DNA of 64,000 bases. Source: Trissonchulus latispiculum. Its lineage: Eukaryota; Nematoda; Enoplea; Enoplida; Ironidae. The stretch spans positions 90,010 through 154,009 of the forward strand of contig JASAND010007799.1 in the NCBI GenBank assembly GCA_030248195.1, given 5' to 3'. Both the position numbers and the translations under genes were made by a program. The notes under the pieces were generated by a model, which ran no database searches, was not told the DNA's origin, and saw nothing but the letters and a program-made list of their open reading frames with translations. How positions within the stretch are numbered: position 1 is the first letter of the stretch; every line of letters starts with the position of its first letter. Shown here piece by piece: positions 44,096 to 56,100 of the stretch.

Positions 44096-44375
44096 GGAAG
44101 CAGGCATAGGAAAGATTGATAAGCCTGCAATGGGAGTTCAGCTTATGGCCCTGTGGTGTAGTTGGTTAGCATGTCTGCTCCGGAGTCAGAAGGGCCGTGA
44201 TTTGAAACCCGGCTGGGCCAATTCTTTATTTTCAATGGTGAGTGAAAAGCTGAACCTCTGTCTTCCCTTCTCTCTTCTAGGTCCAGGTTTCGTGGGTATG
44301 AGGGTGCCTGACGCCTCCTGTTCGGGCTTGTCCTCAGTATCTTCCTGGTCCACCAGCCCTGACAGAAGCTCTACA
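44096..44375 (+). repeat. tRNA-headed SINE-like repeat, copy 1
   Basis: The 280-bp block from GGAAGCAGGCATAGGAAAG to GACAGAAGCTCTACA recurs at 48,347-49,495 (that copy is split by a transposon). It contains a 74-nt tRNA-like head and a body with GT...AG-like signals. A pol III SINE is the simplest reading. Confidence 0.7.
44147..44220 (+). other. tRNA-like sequence (Arg-CCG-like), SINE head
   Basis: It starts GGCCCTG and ends CTGGGCCA, giving a 7-bp acceptor stem with one mismatch and a discriminator A. The A box resembles TGGTGTAGTTGGTTAGCATG; the B box ATTTGAAACCC is degenerate. The anticodon region TCTGCTCCGGAGTCAGA is like tRNA-Arg(CCG) with a shifted loop. The repeat context and weak B box argue against a working tRNA gene. 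Confidence 0.6.
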
Positions 44376-46391
44376 TGGGCGAGGCTGCCAGGATGGCTAG
44401 GAACCTGGCGACCGTGGTCTGTTCGGTGGCTTGTCGTTGTGGCCGAGCCGTCCCGCGCTGCAGCCGCCGCGTCCTGACCAGCAGAGGCGACCTCTTGAGC
44501 TGGCTCGACGGAGACCTCAGGCAAAGACTGGGGATCCATCTGGCCGGCATCAGGTTGGCCTGCCAGACGTGATGCCACGCTGAAGGTCCAGGGCTCATCC
44601 GATTACTGTCCGAGGCAACCACGGAACTGAACAAGTCCGTGTCAGGATTAGGGTACAGTTGTCCAAACAGTTCCGATAAAGGATCCACCGAAGATCCTGA
44701 CACCTCGTAAGTGCCGGACACGCAACTGGGAACCACTGGTTGCCGTCCCATAGGGTGACCGGAGCCCAGATCTTCGACCACTGATTGAGGGAACCCCGCA
44801 GGCGGGAACTGCTCCAAATCTTCGGTGTCAGGCGGAGGCGCCGGGCCTTGGGCTGAGCCCTCACAAGCACGGTATCATTGGACGACGACCAGCCTGGCGG
44901 TTCAACCGCTCAGACTCGGAGGGTTCACGACGAGCCATCAGGACATTGGACTGTAATGCGGTTGGGTTGGACCAGAGGGACTCTCCTCAGTCTTCTGAGT
45001 CGAGTCCCGGGGACCAGACCGTCGTCGGTCTTGGGGAACGCATGGACGTGGGTTCAACCCGGGTTCATGAACGGCCTCTACAAGATTCTGATGATGATCT
45101 CATAGCCCTGGAAACTGCGGTGATGCCTGGATTGCCACCTCTGAATGACCTGGTCACGTCATCGGTTCAGAACTTAGAAATTAATTTGGAGCACGAATTC
45201 TCACTTGAAACGGCGGCACTGAACAATTGGGCAATGGATTCGGAGCACAGCATAGGCTGTCTTGGGATCCGTCGTATGATGTTGGTTCCCAGGCTTTGGC
45301 TTCCCGTCTCATCAGCCAAGTTCATCAAGGAGCTCCGCGGGTGTTATCACCCCGGTAGCAACGAATTCTGGAATGGAACAACAAGTTATGGTGCCTCAGC
45401 CCTCACAACGGACTAACAGTGGACAGATGGGTTGAACCCAGCGTCCAGAGGGGTCAGTCGTGATCAATGTGAACATGACGGTCATGAATAACCAGCTATT
45501 GCGACCGGATCTTTGGTCAACCCCATCATATACCTCATCACCGGTGGCCAGACGACCAAATAAATGCGGCCATCGGTTCGTGGTGGACGAGCCGGTCATC
45601 GGGTTCATGCTGGTGGTCGGAGTTTGATGTCGTCAATTCCGGAAACCAGTCCAGTTTGTCATATGGGGTCGGTGGAACTATCAACCAGTCACCATCCATC
45701 ACAGGATCAGACGGTTCAACCGACTGTTCCTCCACCGCGACGGTCATCGTTGGGCTGGTTGGTCAACATGGTCAGAATGACATCTCAGCAAGTCCAGATG
45801 TTGAATGACGACACCAAGTGGTTCAAGTCCATCTCCAGGTTCAAGGGCAGGGAAGGGGCCATCAAACTAGCAACATGGTTGAAGTTGTTTGATTCAACTT
45901 GGGAGGCTAGTGGTGACAAGCTTGATCTCAGAGGACCATTGTTGTGGTATTTGCTTGACGAGTCGGTAAAGCAAGACCTGGAGGGCCAAACCATGGGAAC
46001 ATATGAATAATTGGTGTCCATTCTCCATCAACTGTATGAGCCAGTCACCAAATCGGCCGATAAATATTCTAGGGAATTCTTCGAGAGGAAGCAACTAGCA
46101 TCGGAATCCAGCTTAGACTACCTCAATGAGCTGAGGTCCATCGCCTGCAAAGCCTTTCCGATGCATAAACTGAAGGACCTTGAGCTTAAGGTGGTGGAAC
46201 GGGCCTCTCGTGGACTCAAGTCGGCATTACGAGCAAAGGTCGCGAGTTTGTTCGCTGATGCTGAAAATAGGGACCATCAAAGGCCAAATGATATCTTCGT
46301 GCGGGTCGTGCGTATTTTGGAAGCGGTCGAGGAGGGTGATACCCAGTCGAAGCCCATGGAGACCATATGTAGCGTTGGTGATGGTGAGTGA
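44376..46391 (+). pseudogene. Decayed Ty3-type retrotransposon gag region
   Basis: The recognisable part lies at about 45,770-46,391 with the retrotransposon gag pattern (SREFFERKQLASESSLDYL, then a LRSIACKAFP-like block). The frame from 45,564 is broken by a TAA at 46,008-46,010 and ends at 46,391. Sequence before it (44,946-45,416) is open in another frame and may be a diverged N-terminal part. No protease, reverse transcriptase or integrase follows. It is an old transposon remnant, not a host gene. Confidence 0.65.
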
Positions 46392-47161
46392 TAGTGATCC
46401 ATCCGCTACATGTCATTACTGCCATATTTGCCTTATTTTGTCAAAAAACCCAGTGACGTTATCGTCATATGAAAATACAAAAATTTGGACCATTGGAGGG
46501 TGGGTTTTTTATTTCCTAGGACCTCACCCTAACGGTATGTCTTATATGGTAACTTTATTATTATGATTATTATTATTATCATAAGCTGTTTGCCTTGTCA
46601 CGCGAAGGCCTGATAAACCTTAGCTTGGCTTGGTTTAACTTAAATTTATTAATATTCTATCTGAAGGTTCAGCTTATTTTCTTGTTGTCTTAATCTAACT
46701 AACACACTCCTTTGACTATACATTCCAAAGGACGGCAACTCCTCTTTCCCATGAGTTACTTTTGGAAAGTCATTGTAGTTTCATATTTGGCTAATTAATA
46801 GTTCCAAATAATTTTTACGGTTCTACTTATACGTGTATCTTTGAATATGCAATCTTGGTCATTTTGTACTTGAATTTGTGTCTGTTACTAGCCTAGCTAG
46901 TATATGTTTATTCCACTGTAAAATGCCAGATTTAATCACTTGTTTTTTGTTATTTTTCTAATATACGTATATAAGTAACTTTGACTAAGTTTATTATGGT
47001 TTACTTTAGGTTTGTGACTAGCAGTTGACAGATCGTCTGTAGTGTACTAGTATCTGTAGCAGCATTGCTCTGTACTGTGTACTTGTAAAGAGAGCTCACG
47101 TACCAGTTCGCCATTTGTGCAGTGATCCTCTCGGGAGTCCGGATGGCGAGCCCCGGGGAGA
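46392..47161. other. AT-rich non-coding stretch between gag remnant and LTR candidate
   Basis: Contains a (TTA)-rich near-palindrome at about 46,554-46,585. No pol-type domain is found here, so any polymerase region has been deleted or lost. Confidence 0.45.
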
Positions 47162-48323
47162 TGTAACGGATCAAGGTTGGACATGGTCAACCTTTCCATT
47201 GCTGGCGGCTGTAGTTAAGTTAGCTACCCGCTTGGCTTTGTCTAACTTCATCCAAAGAGGCTGGATTTACTCTGCAAGTCACTTAGCTCCCAAAAGGGGA
47301 ATGTTTGGGATTGGATGGGTTCCCCCCACAGGTGGACAAGGGGGGGGAAAGGGGGGGGAAATTTCCCCCCCCCCCACCGCGAAGTCTCTCACAAGGGGTC
47401 ACGAAATTGCTCCCACAAGGGGTAAGAAAATTGGCCACAAGGGGTAAGAAAATTGCCCAAAAAATCGGTTTTCCAACCAAAATTTCCAAAAATTTTCCGG
47501 CTGCGCCGGAAGTTTTCACGTAAAATCACCATTTTTCGCTAAAAACCGTCCAAAAAACGTTGTTTTTGCTAAAGAATACCTGTTTTTCGTTAAAAAACCG
47601 CAAAAATCGCTTAAAAATAGCTTTTAAAAGTACTCATAGGAAAAATTGCTGCCACAAGGGGTACCGAAATTTGCTTCCACAAGGGTCAGTGAAATTTGAC
47701 CTCCCGTTCAGGTATGGTTCCCCCCCCTTGCTATACGGGGAGCTACGTGATTGGAGGAAAGTATCCACTAGGGGGCGCTCGTGGGAGGGTTCAACCCAAC
47801 ACTCGCTTCCCCCTTCAGTCTTGTACTTTTCTGCCGTTGTGTAGACATGTCTATTTACGCTCACTATTCTCCCCCATATTGCTCTGTATTTACCCCTCTG
47901 TACATTTCTCCCACAAAGCTCTCCCCAGAGCTTTGCTGGTATTTTGGTTGGCCTATTTCACTGTAGGTCCCATTTTTGTGTGTTTGTATTGAATAACTGA
48001 GGGTTCGCCCCATACTTCTTTATATTATTTACTTGTAATATTTGTTGTTCTTTCTTTATTAAAGTATTGCTACTTACTTTATAAGTCTAAGTCTACTGAC
48101 CTTCAGCTAGATAGGTAATTCCTGTTCGAATCCAAATATAGTGAGAGTGAGGAGGCATCTCCCCACTTAGGGCAGGTCATTACCGTGTTTATTGTCTGGC
48201 GGGGCTGTCCCGACCGTCTCCTGTAGTCGGCTCGTTGTCTATTCGTGCTACGGTTTCCGCATCCGCTAGAATTGGGTGTGGTTACGGTGCTTGTACGTAG
48301 AATCAGGTACTAGCTCCGCTACA
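47162..48323 (+). repeat. Candidate 3' LTR, with an inserted C-tract element
   Basis: It begins TGTAACGG and ends CCGCTACA, short imperfect inverted TG...CA termini. It is preceded by a purine-rich CCCCGGGGAGA that could be a polypurine tract. ATTAAA near 48,058 could be its polyadenylation signal. No second LTR is in the window, so this is tentative. Confidence 0.4.
47331..47713. mobile_element. C-tract element with CCGGCTGCGCCGG hairpin, inside the LTR candidate
   Basis: Long G- and C-runs, repeated CACAAGGGGT words and the hairpin CCGGCTGCGCCGG (47,497-47,509) match the family at 6068, 11,890 and 17,385. Near-direct repeats ATGGGTTCCCCCC and ATGGTTCCCCCCC flank it. Exact ends are uncertain. 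Confidence 0.55.
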
Positions 48324-48396
48324 TTAGGCTGCCAGTGTTATGTACGGGAAGCAGGCATAGGAAAGATTGATAAGCCTGCAATGGGAGTTCAGCTGT

Positions 48397-48470
48397 GGCT
48401 CTGTGGTGTAGTTGGTTAGCATGTCTGCTCCGGAGCCAGAAGGGCCGTGGTCCGAAACCCGGCTGGGCCA
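48397..48470 (+). other. tRNA-like sequence, head of SINE copy 2
   Basis: Same layout as 44,147-44,220 with GGTCCGAAACCC as B box and TCTGCTCCGGAGCCAGA in the anticodon region. Acceptor pairing is GGCTCTG with CTGGGCC, partly mismatched. Not a functional tRNA in my reading. Confidence 0.55.
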
Positions 48471-48552
48471 ATTCTTTACTTTCAATGGTGAGCGAAAAGC
48501 TGAACCGCCCTCTTCCCGTCTCTCTTCTAGGTCCAGGTTTCGTGGGTACGAG

Positions 48553-49413
48553 TAGAGTTGTCCTCGATTGGGGCTGGGCCGGCCCCCGGCCCCCCGAATT
48601 TTGGGGGCTGGGCCACTACTTTGGGGGCCAGCCCCGGGGGCCCGGCCCCCAACCGGCACCCGGAGACCGGCCCCCGGCACTATGAAACTGTGCTTTCTTG
48701 GAAAGAACCATTGCAGACATTGTTTTTATTTCCTACCCTAAGAAAACGTCAAATTACAAACAAAAACAAACAACTCGGTTAATATTCTTGCCATTGCAGA
48801 CAGGTTATACAATACTTCAATGCGATCGCAAAGCAGAACCAAGTCGTTATAACCTGCAGTTGGCAAAAGGCTGACTAAGATGAAGCATCTTTCGCAACTA
48901 AACCGCTTTTGTTTTCTATGTGATCGTCCTCTACCTCTACGCGACTTAACTATTTAAGAGAGGACGGCACAACAGCAAGCTTAGTAGGCTGTAGATTTCA
49001 GTCATTCAAGACCATACTTATAGAGAAAGGTTATGGAAACATTGAGAAAAACCTTGTATATACATCGTTATTATGCGTTGGAGTAAAACGCAAAAAGGCG
49101 TGCAGACACATCATGTATGCGGTCTGGCGGGAATAGCAGCCAGCTATGTAATAAATGCATGTTTTAGGTGGAACAATGCAAATCGTTTATACAAAAATGC
49201 CAAGCTTAGAATGGTTTGGGGGCCGGGGGGGCCGCTCGGGGGGCCGCCGTTGCGGACGGCCCCCGGGGCCGTTGTGGGGGCTGGCCCCCAAAATTGAGGG
49301 CTGGGCTACGGGCTGGCCCCCAATTTTGGGAAGGGGGCTGGGCCAGTTGGGGGCCGGCCCCCGGGGCCAGCCCCCCGGGGGCCGGCCCGAAGTCCAGCCC
49401 CCGAACAACTCTA
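48553..49413. mobile_element. 861-bp hAT-like element
   Basis: Termini TAGAGTTGTCCTCGATTGGG and the inverse TAGAGTTGTTCGGGGGCTGG are flanked by exact GGTACGAG duplications (48,545-48,552, 49,414-49,421). Both ends hold GGGGGCTGGGCC/GGCCGGCCCCC tracts; the middle (48,680-49,210) is AT-richer with no transposase. Copy 1 of the SINE gives the empty-site sequence. Confidence 0.92.
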
Positions 49414-49495
49414 GGTACGAGGGTGCTTGACGCTTCCTGTTCGCGCTTGTCCTCGGTATCTTCTTGGTCCACCAGCCCTGGTAGAAGCGCTACAA

Positions 49496-49944
49496 TTGTA
49501 TACTTGCTCTGATGGCTGACAAAATGGTATGCAATCGAGAGTTGTCAACTGTAATTGATATCAGACTTAACTTATCGTTAGTTCCGACTTCATTGGCCAT
49601 GCCATTAGCCGTTAAGGCAACATTGGCGCCTCAAAAGCTATAAAAAATGCTGATCAGCGCATCCTTTCTTCCAAAGCAAGCAAAATCCAGTTCTATGTTT
49701 TGTTATTTTACGTTGCTAACAGGGATTGGCAAGTGAGATTTTCAAGGAATATTCATCTTTTAAAAGAAACTATCATTGCTGCAGCGTCAAAGAACTAAGT
49801 ATTGATGACGATGTTTAATTACGTATTGTTTGTGCATTAAGAAATAAAAAATAAGTGAAAATTGCATTACGTCTTTACTTTAACATCATTTTACGTTTGG
49901 ACAGGAAACAGTTTGTAGGGGAACGCTATCAGAACAATTTCTTG
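49496..49944. other. Spacer, probable 3' flank of the TIL-domain gene
   Basis: AT-rich, no repeat or gene recognised. The minus-strand TIL gene ends at 49,945, so its 3' UTR should lie here, but I could not fix a polyadenylation signal. Confidence 0.45.
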
Positions 49945-51561
49945 TCAATTGACATCGATCATTTGGTCGTCATTTATTTTTATTCTACAATGAGGACAGT
50001 CAAACTGGAAGCATAGCTCTTTTGGAACACAGTCCCGCCCATTTTTTCTTACTAATCCTTCTCTGCACATGCAACCTTTCACACATGGAAGTGGGCACTC
50101 CGGACTTAAGTTTGTACAGCTTGGCTCACAGACACAGTTGGTGAAGTCTTCGTTTTGTCCACAACCGAACTTCGCGGATACAGTGCTTTGCACTAAAATT
50201 AAAAACAAAAGCTAAGGTAAGATTAAAAAACATATGTATTAAATGGCCATTGTCGATAGAATTTAAATTTAGCTTAATAGGTTAATAATTTCTGTTTTGC
50301 TTACGAATTTGGCATGATTGAAGAGTACTCTCCACTGCCCTGGATAGGCCCTGGTTGATGCCTGTTTCACCCACTTCCGCCGTCAGCATGTCCACACTTG
50401 TCGCACCTTAGGATAAAGATATAACGTATGAACATGCTATACAGATCACAGACACTGTATATATTGGGCAATAGTTTTGGTTCACTCATCGCGAAGTTCA
50501 TTTTCAAACCTGCGGAACTCAAAAAGTCTTGAAATCAATGTTGGTTTTGAAATTTTCAGAATAAACTATGTGTAAGTATTGAAAAGGCAACGAAGTATTT
50601 GTACGCACACGGAACTGACTCTTGTTGTGTATTGAATTAACAAATAAATAAAAACTGTGTATGTTTGACTCATGAGTCGTGGCGTTCCCCAGAGGCCAGT
50701 TTCATAAAAATAAAATATAGGTTTTTAGTACAGAAGAAGTCGTATTATTCAAACCGACAACTTGATAACTCGAGAAGCAATTTTATATATGTATGGGATT
50801 GACTCCAGCTGCATGTTCATGTAAACCTATATTTCAGCTTCGGTTAATAGCATCAACTTCCACTTCGGGTTACAAAACCAGTTGAACCTGGAAACTTAAC
50901 AACCTCAGCTCAGCAGCTACCAACAATAGAACCGGACTATGCATTAACAAATGTACGAAAGAGGCAAAAATAGAATCAAAGTGTTAAAGTCGAAGTAGCG
51001 GCAATATTTGGTTCAATAAATTAAAGCTAACTTCATATACTCCTTCGAGTACTAGCACTTCGAGTAGGTCGATGCAAATCCCAAGACTTTATTACATTTG
51101 GACCATACAAAACTGACAGAATTACGAACTTGAAGAACATCATAGGTGATAGCAAAACCTCAGTCAGTGATTCAAGTGTTCCGGCGAAAGGAACTTTCGT
51201 TTTGCACTACAAGTTTTCCAGTTCGTCAGCTATTCATTCAGTAGATACGTATGTAACCGCAGCAGAAATAAATCATCGTTAAAACTTATTTATGAAAGAA
51301 CTGCATGAAAGATGTCTGGTTTTTAATGTTTTGTCCAAACTTCGAAAAGTTTTTTATTACTGAAGAACAGAAAGAGTGTGTGGGGAAATAACTAATCCCT
51401 GGAAGATTTTGTAGTAAAAACATTAGAAAAGTTTTAAATACAAACTAAATTAACTTACAAATCTGGATTAGTGGAGGAGTATACTGACGTAAAGCACTGT
51501 AATTTTTGAAATTTTCTGTGTGATTTAATGAGCAATTGATGCAGCTGTACTTGCAGCTCAT
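49945..51561 (-). CDS. TIL-domain (trypsin-inhibitor-like) cysteine-rich protein, three-exon model
   Basis: The sure part is the last exon, 50192-49945 (stop TGA). It encodes a TIL domain with ten cysteines in the pattern CGQNEDFTNCVC, EPSC, SPEC..PC..GCMC, GRDC....LC, then a short CPHC tail. TIL domains occur in secreted protease inhibitors and in larger extracellular proteins. A second exon, 50406-50305, joins in phase with good splice sites. A first exon, 51561-51459 (ATG at 51,561), also fits by phase and donor (GTAAGT) and encodes MSCKYSCINCSLNHTENF at its start, but has no obvious signal peptide, so the true 5' end may differ. The model totals 103+102+248 nt = 453 nt, 150 residues. The reactive-site residue cannot be assigned safely. 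Confidence 0.6.
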
Positions 51562-53109
51562 TTACAGCCGATTTTAGGTGTTTTAGTCGGTCCAAAATGA
51601 TCTCAGTCTCCGTTTCAGTACATATCCGGATCCAAATAGTAAATATTAGTTTCAATCGGTAGCTCAAAATTTCATTTTCAATATTTTTTCAACATTGCTT
51701 TCTGTTTAAGCCTGACTTTCAGCAACTAAAACTGAAACCTGTTGTAAGTTACAGTGCCTAAATCCGTAGTAATTGACTGAAAGAATTCTGGCATAATGGG
51801 CCGTGCAGCCACGATATATATTTGAGCTGACTTGAAAGACAATTTTGTAAGGTTACCGAATTTCAGTGACTTGCAAAATTGGATAAGGAATGTTTGTTTC
51901 AAAAGCTTTGATACACGAAAATCGTCCTTCAAATGATAAAGGGCATCATTCATAAAGTAGATTGTTTGTACAAAGCTTGCGTTGGATCCTGATTAACACC
52001 TCCTCAGACATTTAGCTTAATAAAGTTGTACAAAACGGTTTGACGGTCAGTTACTGGGTGAGCTAAATAATATCAGCCTAATCAGAGATTTCGAATGGCC
52101 CTTAAATACCAACAAATCAGCTCCATGTACTTTTATTTTTTCAGATTCAACTTATACAAACATGTAATCACAGCGACGTAACAGATGCTAACAAAGCTGA
52201 AAACATGTAAATGCATCTGTTACTGTCAGAAGCAGGTGCTACATTAATTAAAAATACAAATTGATATCAGCATGAATAGAAACAAAAAACAATGTATTTG
52301 TACAGTGGTGTAAGTACTGGTCAAGCAAGATGATTATGTAGAAGAAAGTATACTAGAATTTCCTACAGCTTGCTAAATAATTCCTTGCTAAAATCTTTGT
52401 CTGTCTTTAATAAAATACGCAAAAAAATTTCGGAATCCGCGTGGAATCACAAAACATCTCGGCGAAAATACATGAAGAAATAGAGTTTCCGAGTGAAAAG
52501 CTTTCTCCAAGCGAAAGCATTTTCTTGAAGAATTTTTCAGGGGAGAGATAATACCAAAACTTTTTACTACAATATTACTCCTTTAACTGAACATAACTGT
52601 AATTAACAAACACATATCACACAGGTTCTAAAACAAGCATCGCAAAATCAGGCAGGTTGCAGGCTTCATTTTAAAGGCATAAAAGAATACGGCACACAGA
52701 AGCATCATTAATGTGTAGTAAATTCATATAAAACATATATCGTTGCTGTATATACATAAATAAAGCTATTATGTTGCACACTTATGCCAAAAACTACTTC
52801 CAAATAATAAATAAATGATTTGCTTTAGTTCTAAAGAATTGTTGTTAGATTTTTGGTTGAAAACTTATTTCAAACGTTTGGAGCTTCAGAGCAAAGCACA
52901 GTGAGCATCATAATAATTTAATAAAATAAGATACAACAAAAGTAAGGCTTTCAAGCTCTAGAGGTTGGAAATGCGTACCAGTAATTAATCGCATTTTCAC
53001 CCGTTGAACAAATTCGTTCCTATCATATGCAATCATATAAATAATGAATTTATATGATTTACATATAGATTATAAGCGTAGCTACTATTAAAAATGAATG
53101 ATCAAAATG
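51562..53109. other. Intergenic stretch between TIL and ZP genes
   Basis: AT-rich, with no repeat array or recognisable exon. It should contain the 3' UTR of the ZP gene, which ends at 53,110 on the minus strand. Confidence 0.45.
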
Positions 53110-56100
53110 TCAAGCTTTTAGACTGGACACTGGCTGTCGATGTCGGAGGAAAAGAACTGCGCAAAAAGTGACCGCGGAAATCGCCAAGACTAAAAGTCCA
53201 CCGACCATGAGACCCAGACCGTGAGGAGACAGGCAAACCAAACCCTCAGTTGGATAGTTACGATGGTAGGGTGATCGGAAGCCACTGTAGTCTAAGATAG
53301 ATGGCGTATAGGAATCTATAATAAAAATTTACATACGACTGAGATCTGAGTATAGTTTTAATACAAAAACTAAGACCATGGACCACTTCGAGTTTAGTTG
53401 ACGTATTTCAAACCCACTTAAACCAGCGAGGTGAAAGATTGTACCTCTTGTAATTGATAAGGATTAAGGTTATTTTAAGCATTTGACTGGTTTAACCCTC
53501 TGCGCGAAAACGTTGTAGCCGATTTCACACGATGGGGGATATTCATGGGGATGCCCCTGGTGACACAATATTTTATCTGTTTCCACGCTTCCCTCACCTG
53601 CTTGTTTAAATAGCATTTATATGTCAACATTTTTCCTAGCCCGTTTGAAGTCTTCATCCTTAGGCTTAAGTAAATGCCTGGTCGTAAGTATTATACGGTT
53701 TTTACCTTCTTCAGCTTCTGATTCAGACGATGAGTTGTCGTCTATGTCCAGAATGTAGATCTTTTCCGCAGCAACGTCCATATCTTCCAGGCTCCTTGTT
53801 ATCACGTGATTTCTGTCTGGAATGTCCACTTCAATGGAATTGACATCTCGGACAAATCGAGCTCTTGATGCGCGGTTACAGACTGGAGGCTAAAATAATT
53901 GTTGTTACATAAAATACTTGAGTCAAAGCAAAATGTTTTGAAGAAAACCAAAATAATAACGCACCCAATAGTCCATCTTTGTCACGTCGCTGAATATTAG
54001 TTTGCCCAAAGATTAATATCATAAGCATGTAACCTGTTGTTCAACAATCCCAACCAATGATACTAAACCAGAGACATCATTTAAGCAAAATCTAGTGATC
54101 TTCCAGATTTGTATTGAATTGTGTTAGCCACAAATATGCCTATCATCAGCATATCTAGTTACTCCTACACTGCTATTGTTGTGGCGTTACGATATTAGCG
54201 ATGTTGTGTTAAAATGATGTTGGTTCGTGTCGATGTTTTACAAAAACCGGACAACACAATATCTTTATTACAGTCTACTGGGACATGGATCAAAAATTTC
54301 CACCACGGACCTAGCCTGGATAAGCCGGGGATTTGACTCGGGCCAGACGTGAAGTAAGATCCACGACAATGCAGGTACTTGCATAACTTTATCTATTGCG
54401 CCAATATATGGTGTGGTTTCTTTGCAGCACAACGGAATAAATACTGACACCAGAATTCGTTTAGTCTTACCGTAAGTCCTACACAGGCACCATCCGCTTT
54501 CATGCATAAAGAAATGGCACACTGAAAGTAGGTTCCAACTTTATCAGCAAATTTGAACGCCATTGATTCTACGTATGCTTGATTCTGATCAGTATTATAG
54601 GCGAGGTCTTCCAAAATTACAGGATCAATGGCACAGCTAAAAAAAAACAAGTTGCATATACACAGATTACAGAAACATAACTTTATTGTTCCCGTTGTAA
54701 AAATGAAAATGTACATACACAGAAGACGAACAATCACTAAAATATGATGCTGTATTAAGGCTATCCTCTCACCAATCACAGTTTTAGCTTAATTTTCCAA
54801 ACAGCTTAACGTACATAGCAGAGAAACTAATTACACACCCGTTCTGATCCAAAAGCTGGAACTTTCCTTGACCAGTACCATCGTCCACAAAGCAGGAATG
54901 AACAAGCATGCCGAAGAGATCTAAACAAAGCGGTACAGTTGTTATCAAAAATGAACTGAAGTAAATGCCTGGTTAATATTTAAAAACTCAGAAATGTAAA
55001 AAGGTAATAATCTGTAACTTCTCCAAATTCTTTCAGGTCGAAGTAAGAAATTATAAAAGCATTTGCGTCTGCTTTCGCTATAGATACTATTTTAGTAGAA
55101 TTTGAAAGAAAAATGTTTAACTTTAAATGTCCTCAATTGGATTAATTAAAAATTATAATAAACTATGGCTGTAATAGAGTGTAATCTGAAATGTCGTACC
55201 ACTATCACATTCCCAAACATGGAAAAGAGTTTCGCCAACTTTGGCATAGGTCGTGATCGGCCCGTTGAGAGAGCCTCGTCGAACGCTGTAGGTACAACTG
55301 GGCATACGAGCTGTATCGAATAAATCAGTTGTTGGCAACATACTGAAATAAGTAAGATGCAAATGAACTGCAGGTGTTTTATATTGTAGGTAAACATCTG
55401 TTGCTGCAACGAATTTCTGAAAGATACAATCATCCTTGGTGAAAACACCTTTTTCGCGATTTAATAATTGAATAAGTAGTGGAATATAAATTTGTTATAT
55501 TACCGATAAGGAAAAAGGAGTACCTAAGCCATTTTGATTTTATACACTTTTTTACGGGACAGAATCAAAACCCGTCTTGTAGTTTTAAATTAATTGAGTG
55601 GACACCGAAGGAATTTTTTACTCAATCACAGAGCATAGAGCAATGACTTCTGTAATACCTGACAGATATATCGGCAGTGACGACTTTATCAGCTTCCATG
55701 AAGAAGCAGGTGCAACGATAGGCCTTATCAACCTTAGTAATGAAGGTGTCATGGAAACTCATGATTACTGTCATGGACTGCTCAACGCCCCGTTGTGGAC
55801 CCAACTGAAATAAGCAAGTACGAATACCAAGTAAGTACACATGTGCTGATAAATTAAAGTAAAGAAAAAAGCAGAGCAAATAAAATAAAAATGATTAAGT
55901 AAATGGAGTAAAACGTAGAATCTAAATATGTAAACAAATGCAAATTAGGAACTGTGTCAAAAATGACTGTTAAAAATATCGTATATACAATCTGTTTATA
56001 CGATCAATTTTCGTATTAATGTTGCTGTTAAATCGTATTTTTGACTCGAATAAATCGTATAAATATTGCATTACGCGATTTCTTATTTAATGCTTGATAA

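Larger units (their letters stand above)
48347..49495 (+). repeat. tRNA-headed SINE-like repeat, copy 2, split by a hAT-like element
   Basis: 48,347-48,552 and 49,414-49,495 together match copy 1 at 44,096-44,375, ending GGTAGAAGCGCTACA. The tRNA-like head is 48,397-48,470 (GGCTCTG...CTGGGCCA). The 861-bp insertion plus the 8-bp duplication account for the gap. Confidence 0.75.

Noticed and set aside
44147..44220. Functional tRNA-Arg gene
   Set aside because: The anticodon loop is out of register, the B box is degenerate and a second copy exists within the same repeat; a SINE head is more likely.
51455..51667. 70-codon minus-strand ORF (coiled-coil-like reading)
   Set aside because: Its start is TTG and its frame does not join the next exon; the overlapping ATG frame 51,561-51,459 fits the TIL gene phase better.
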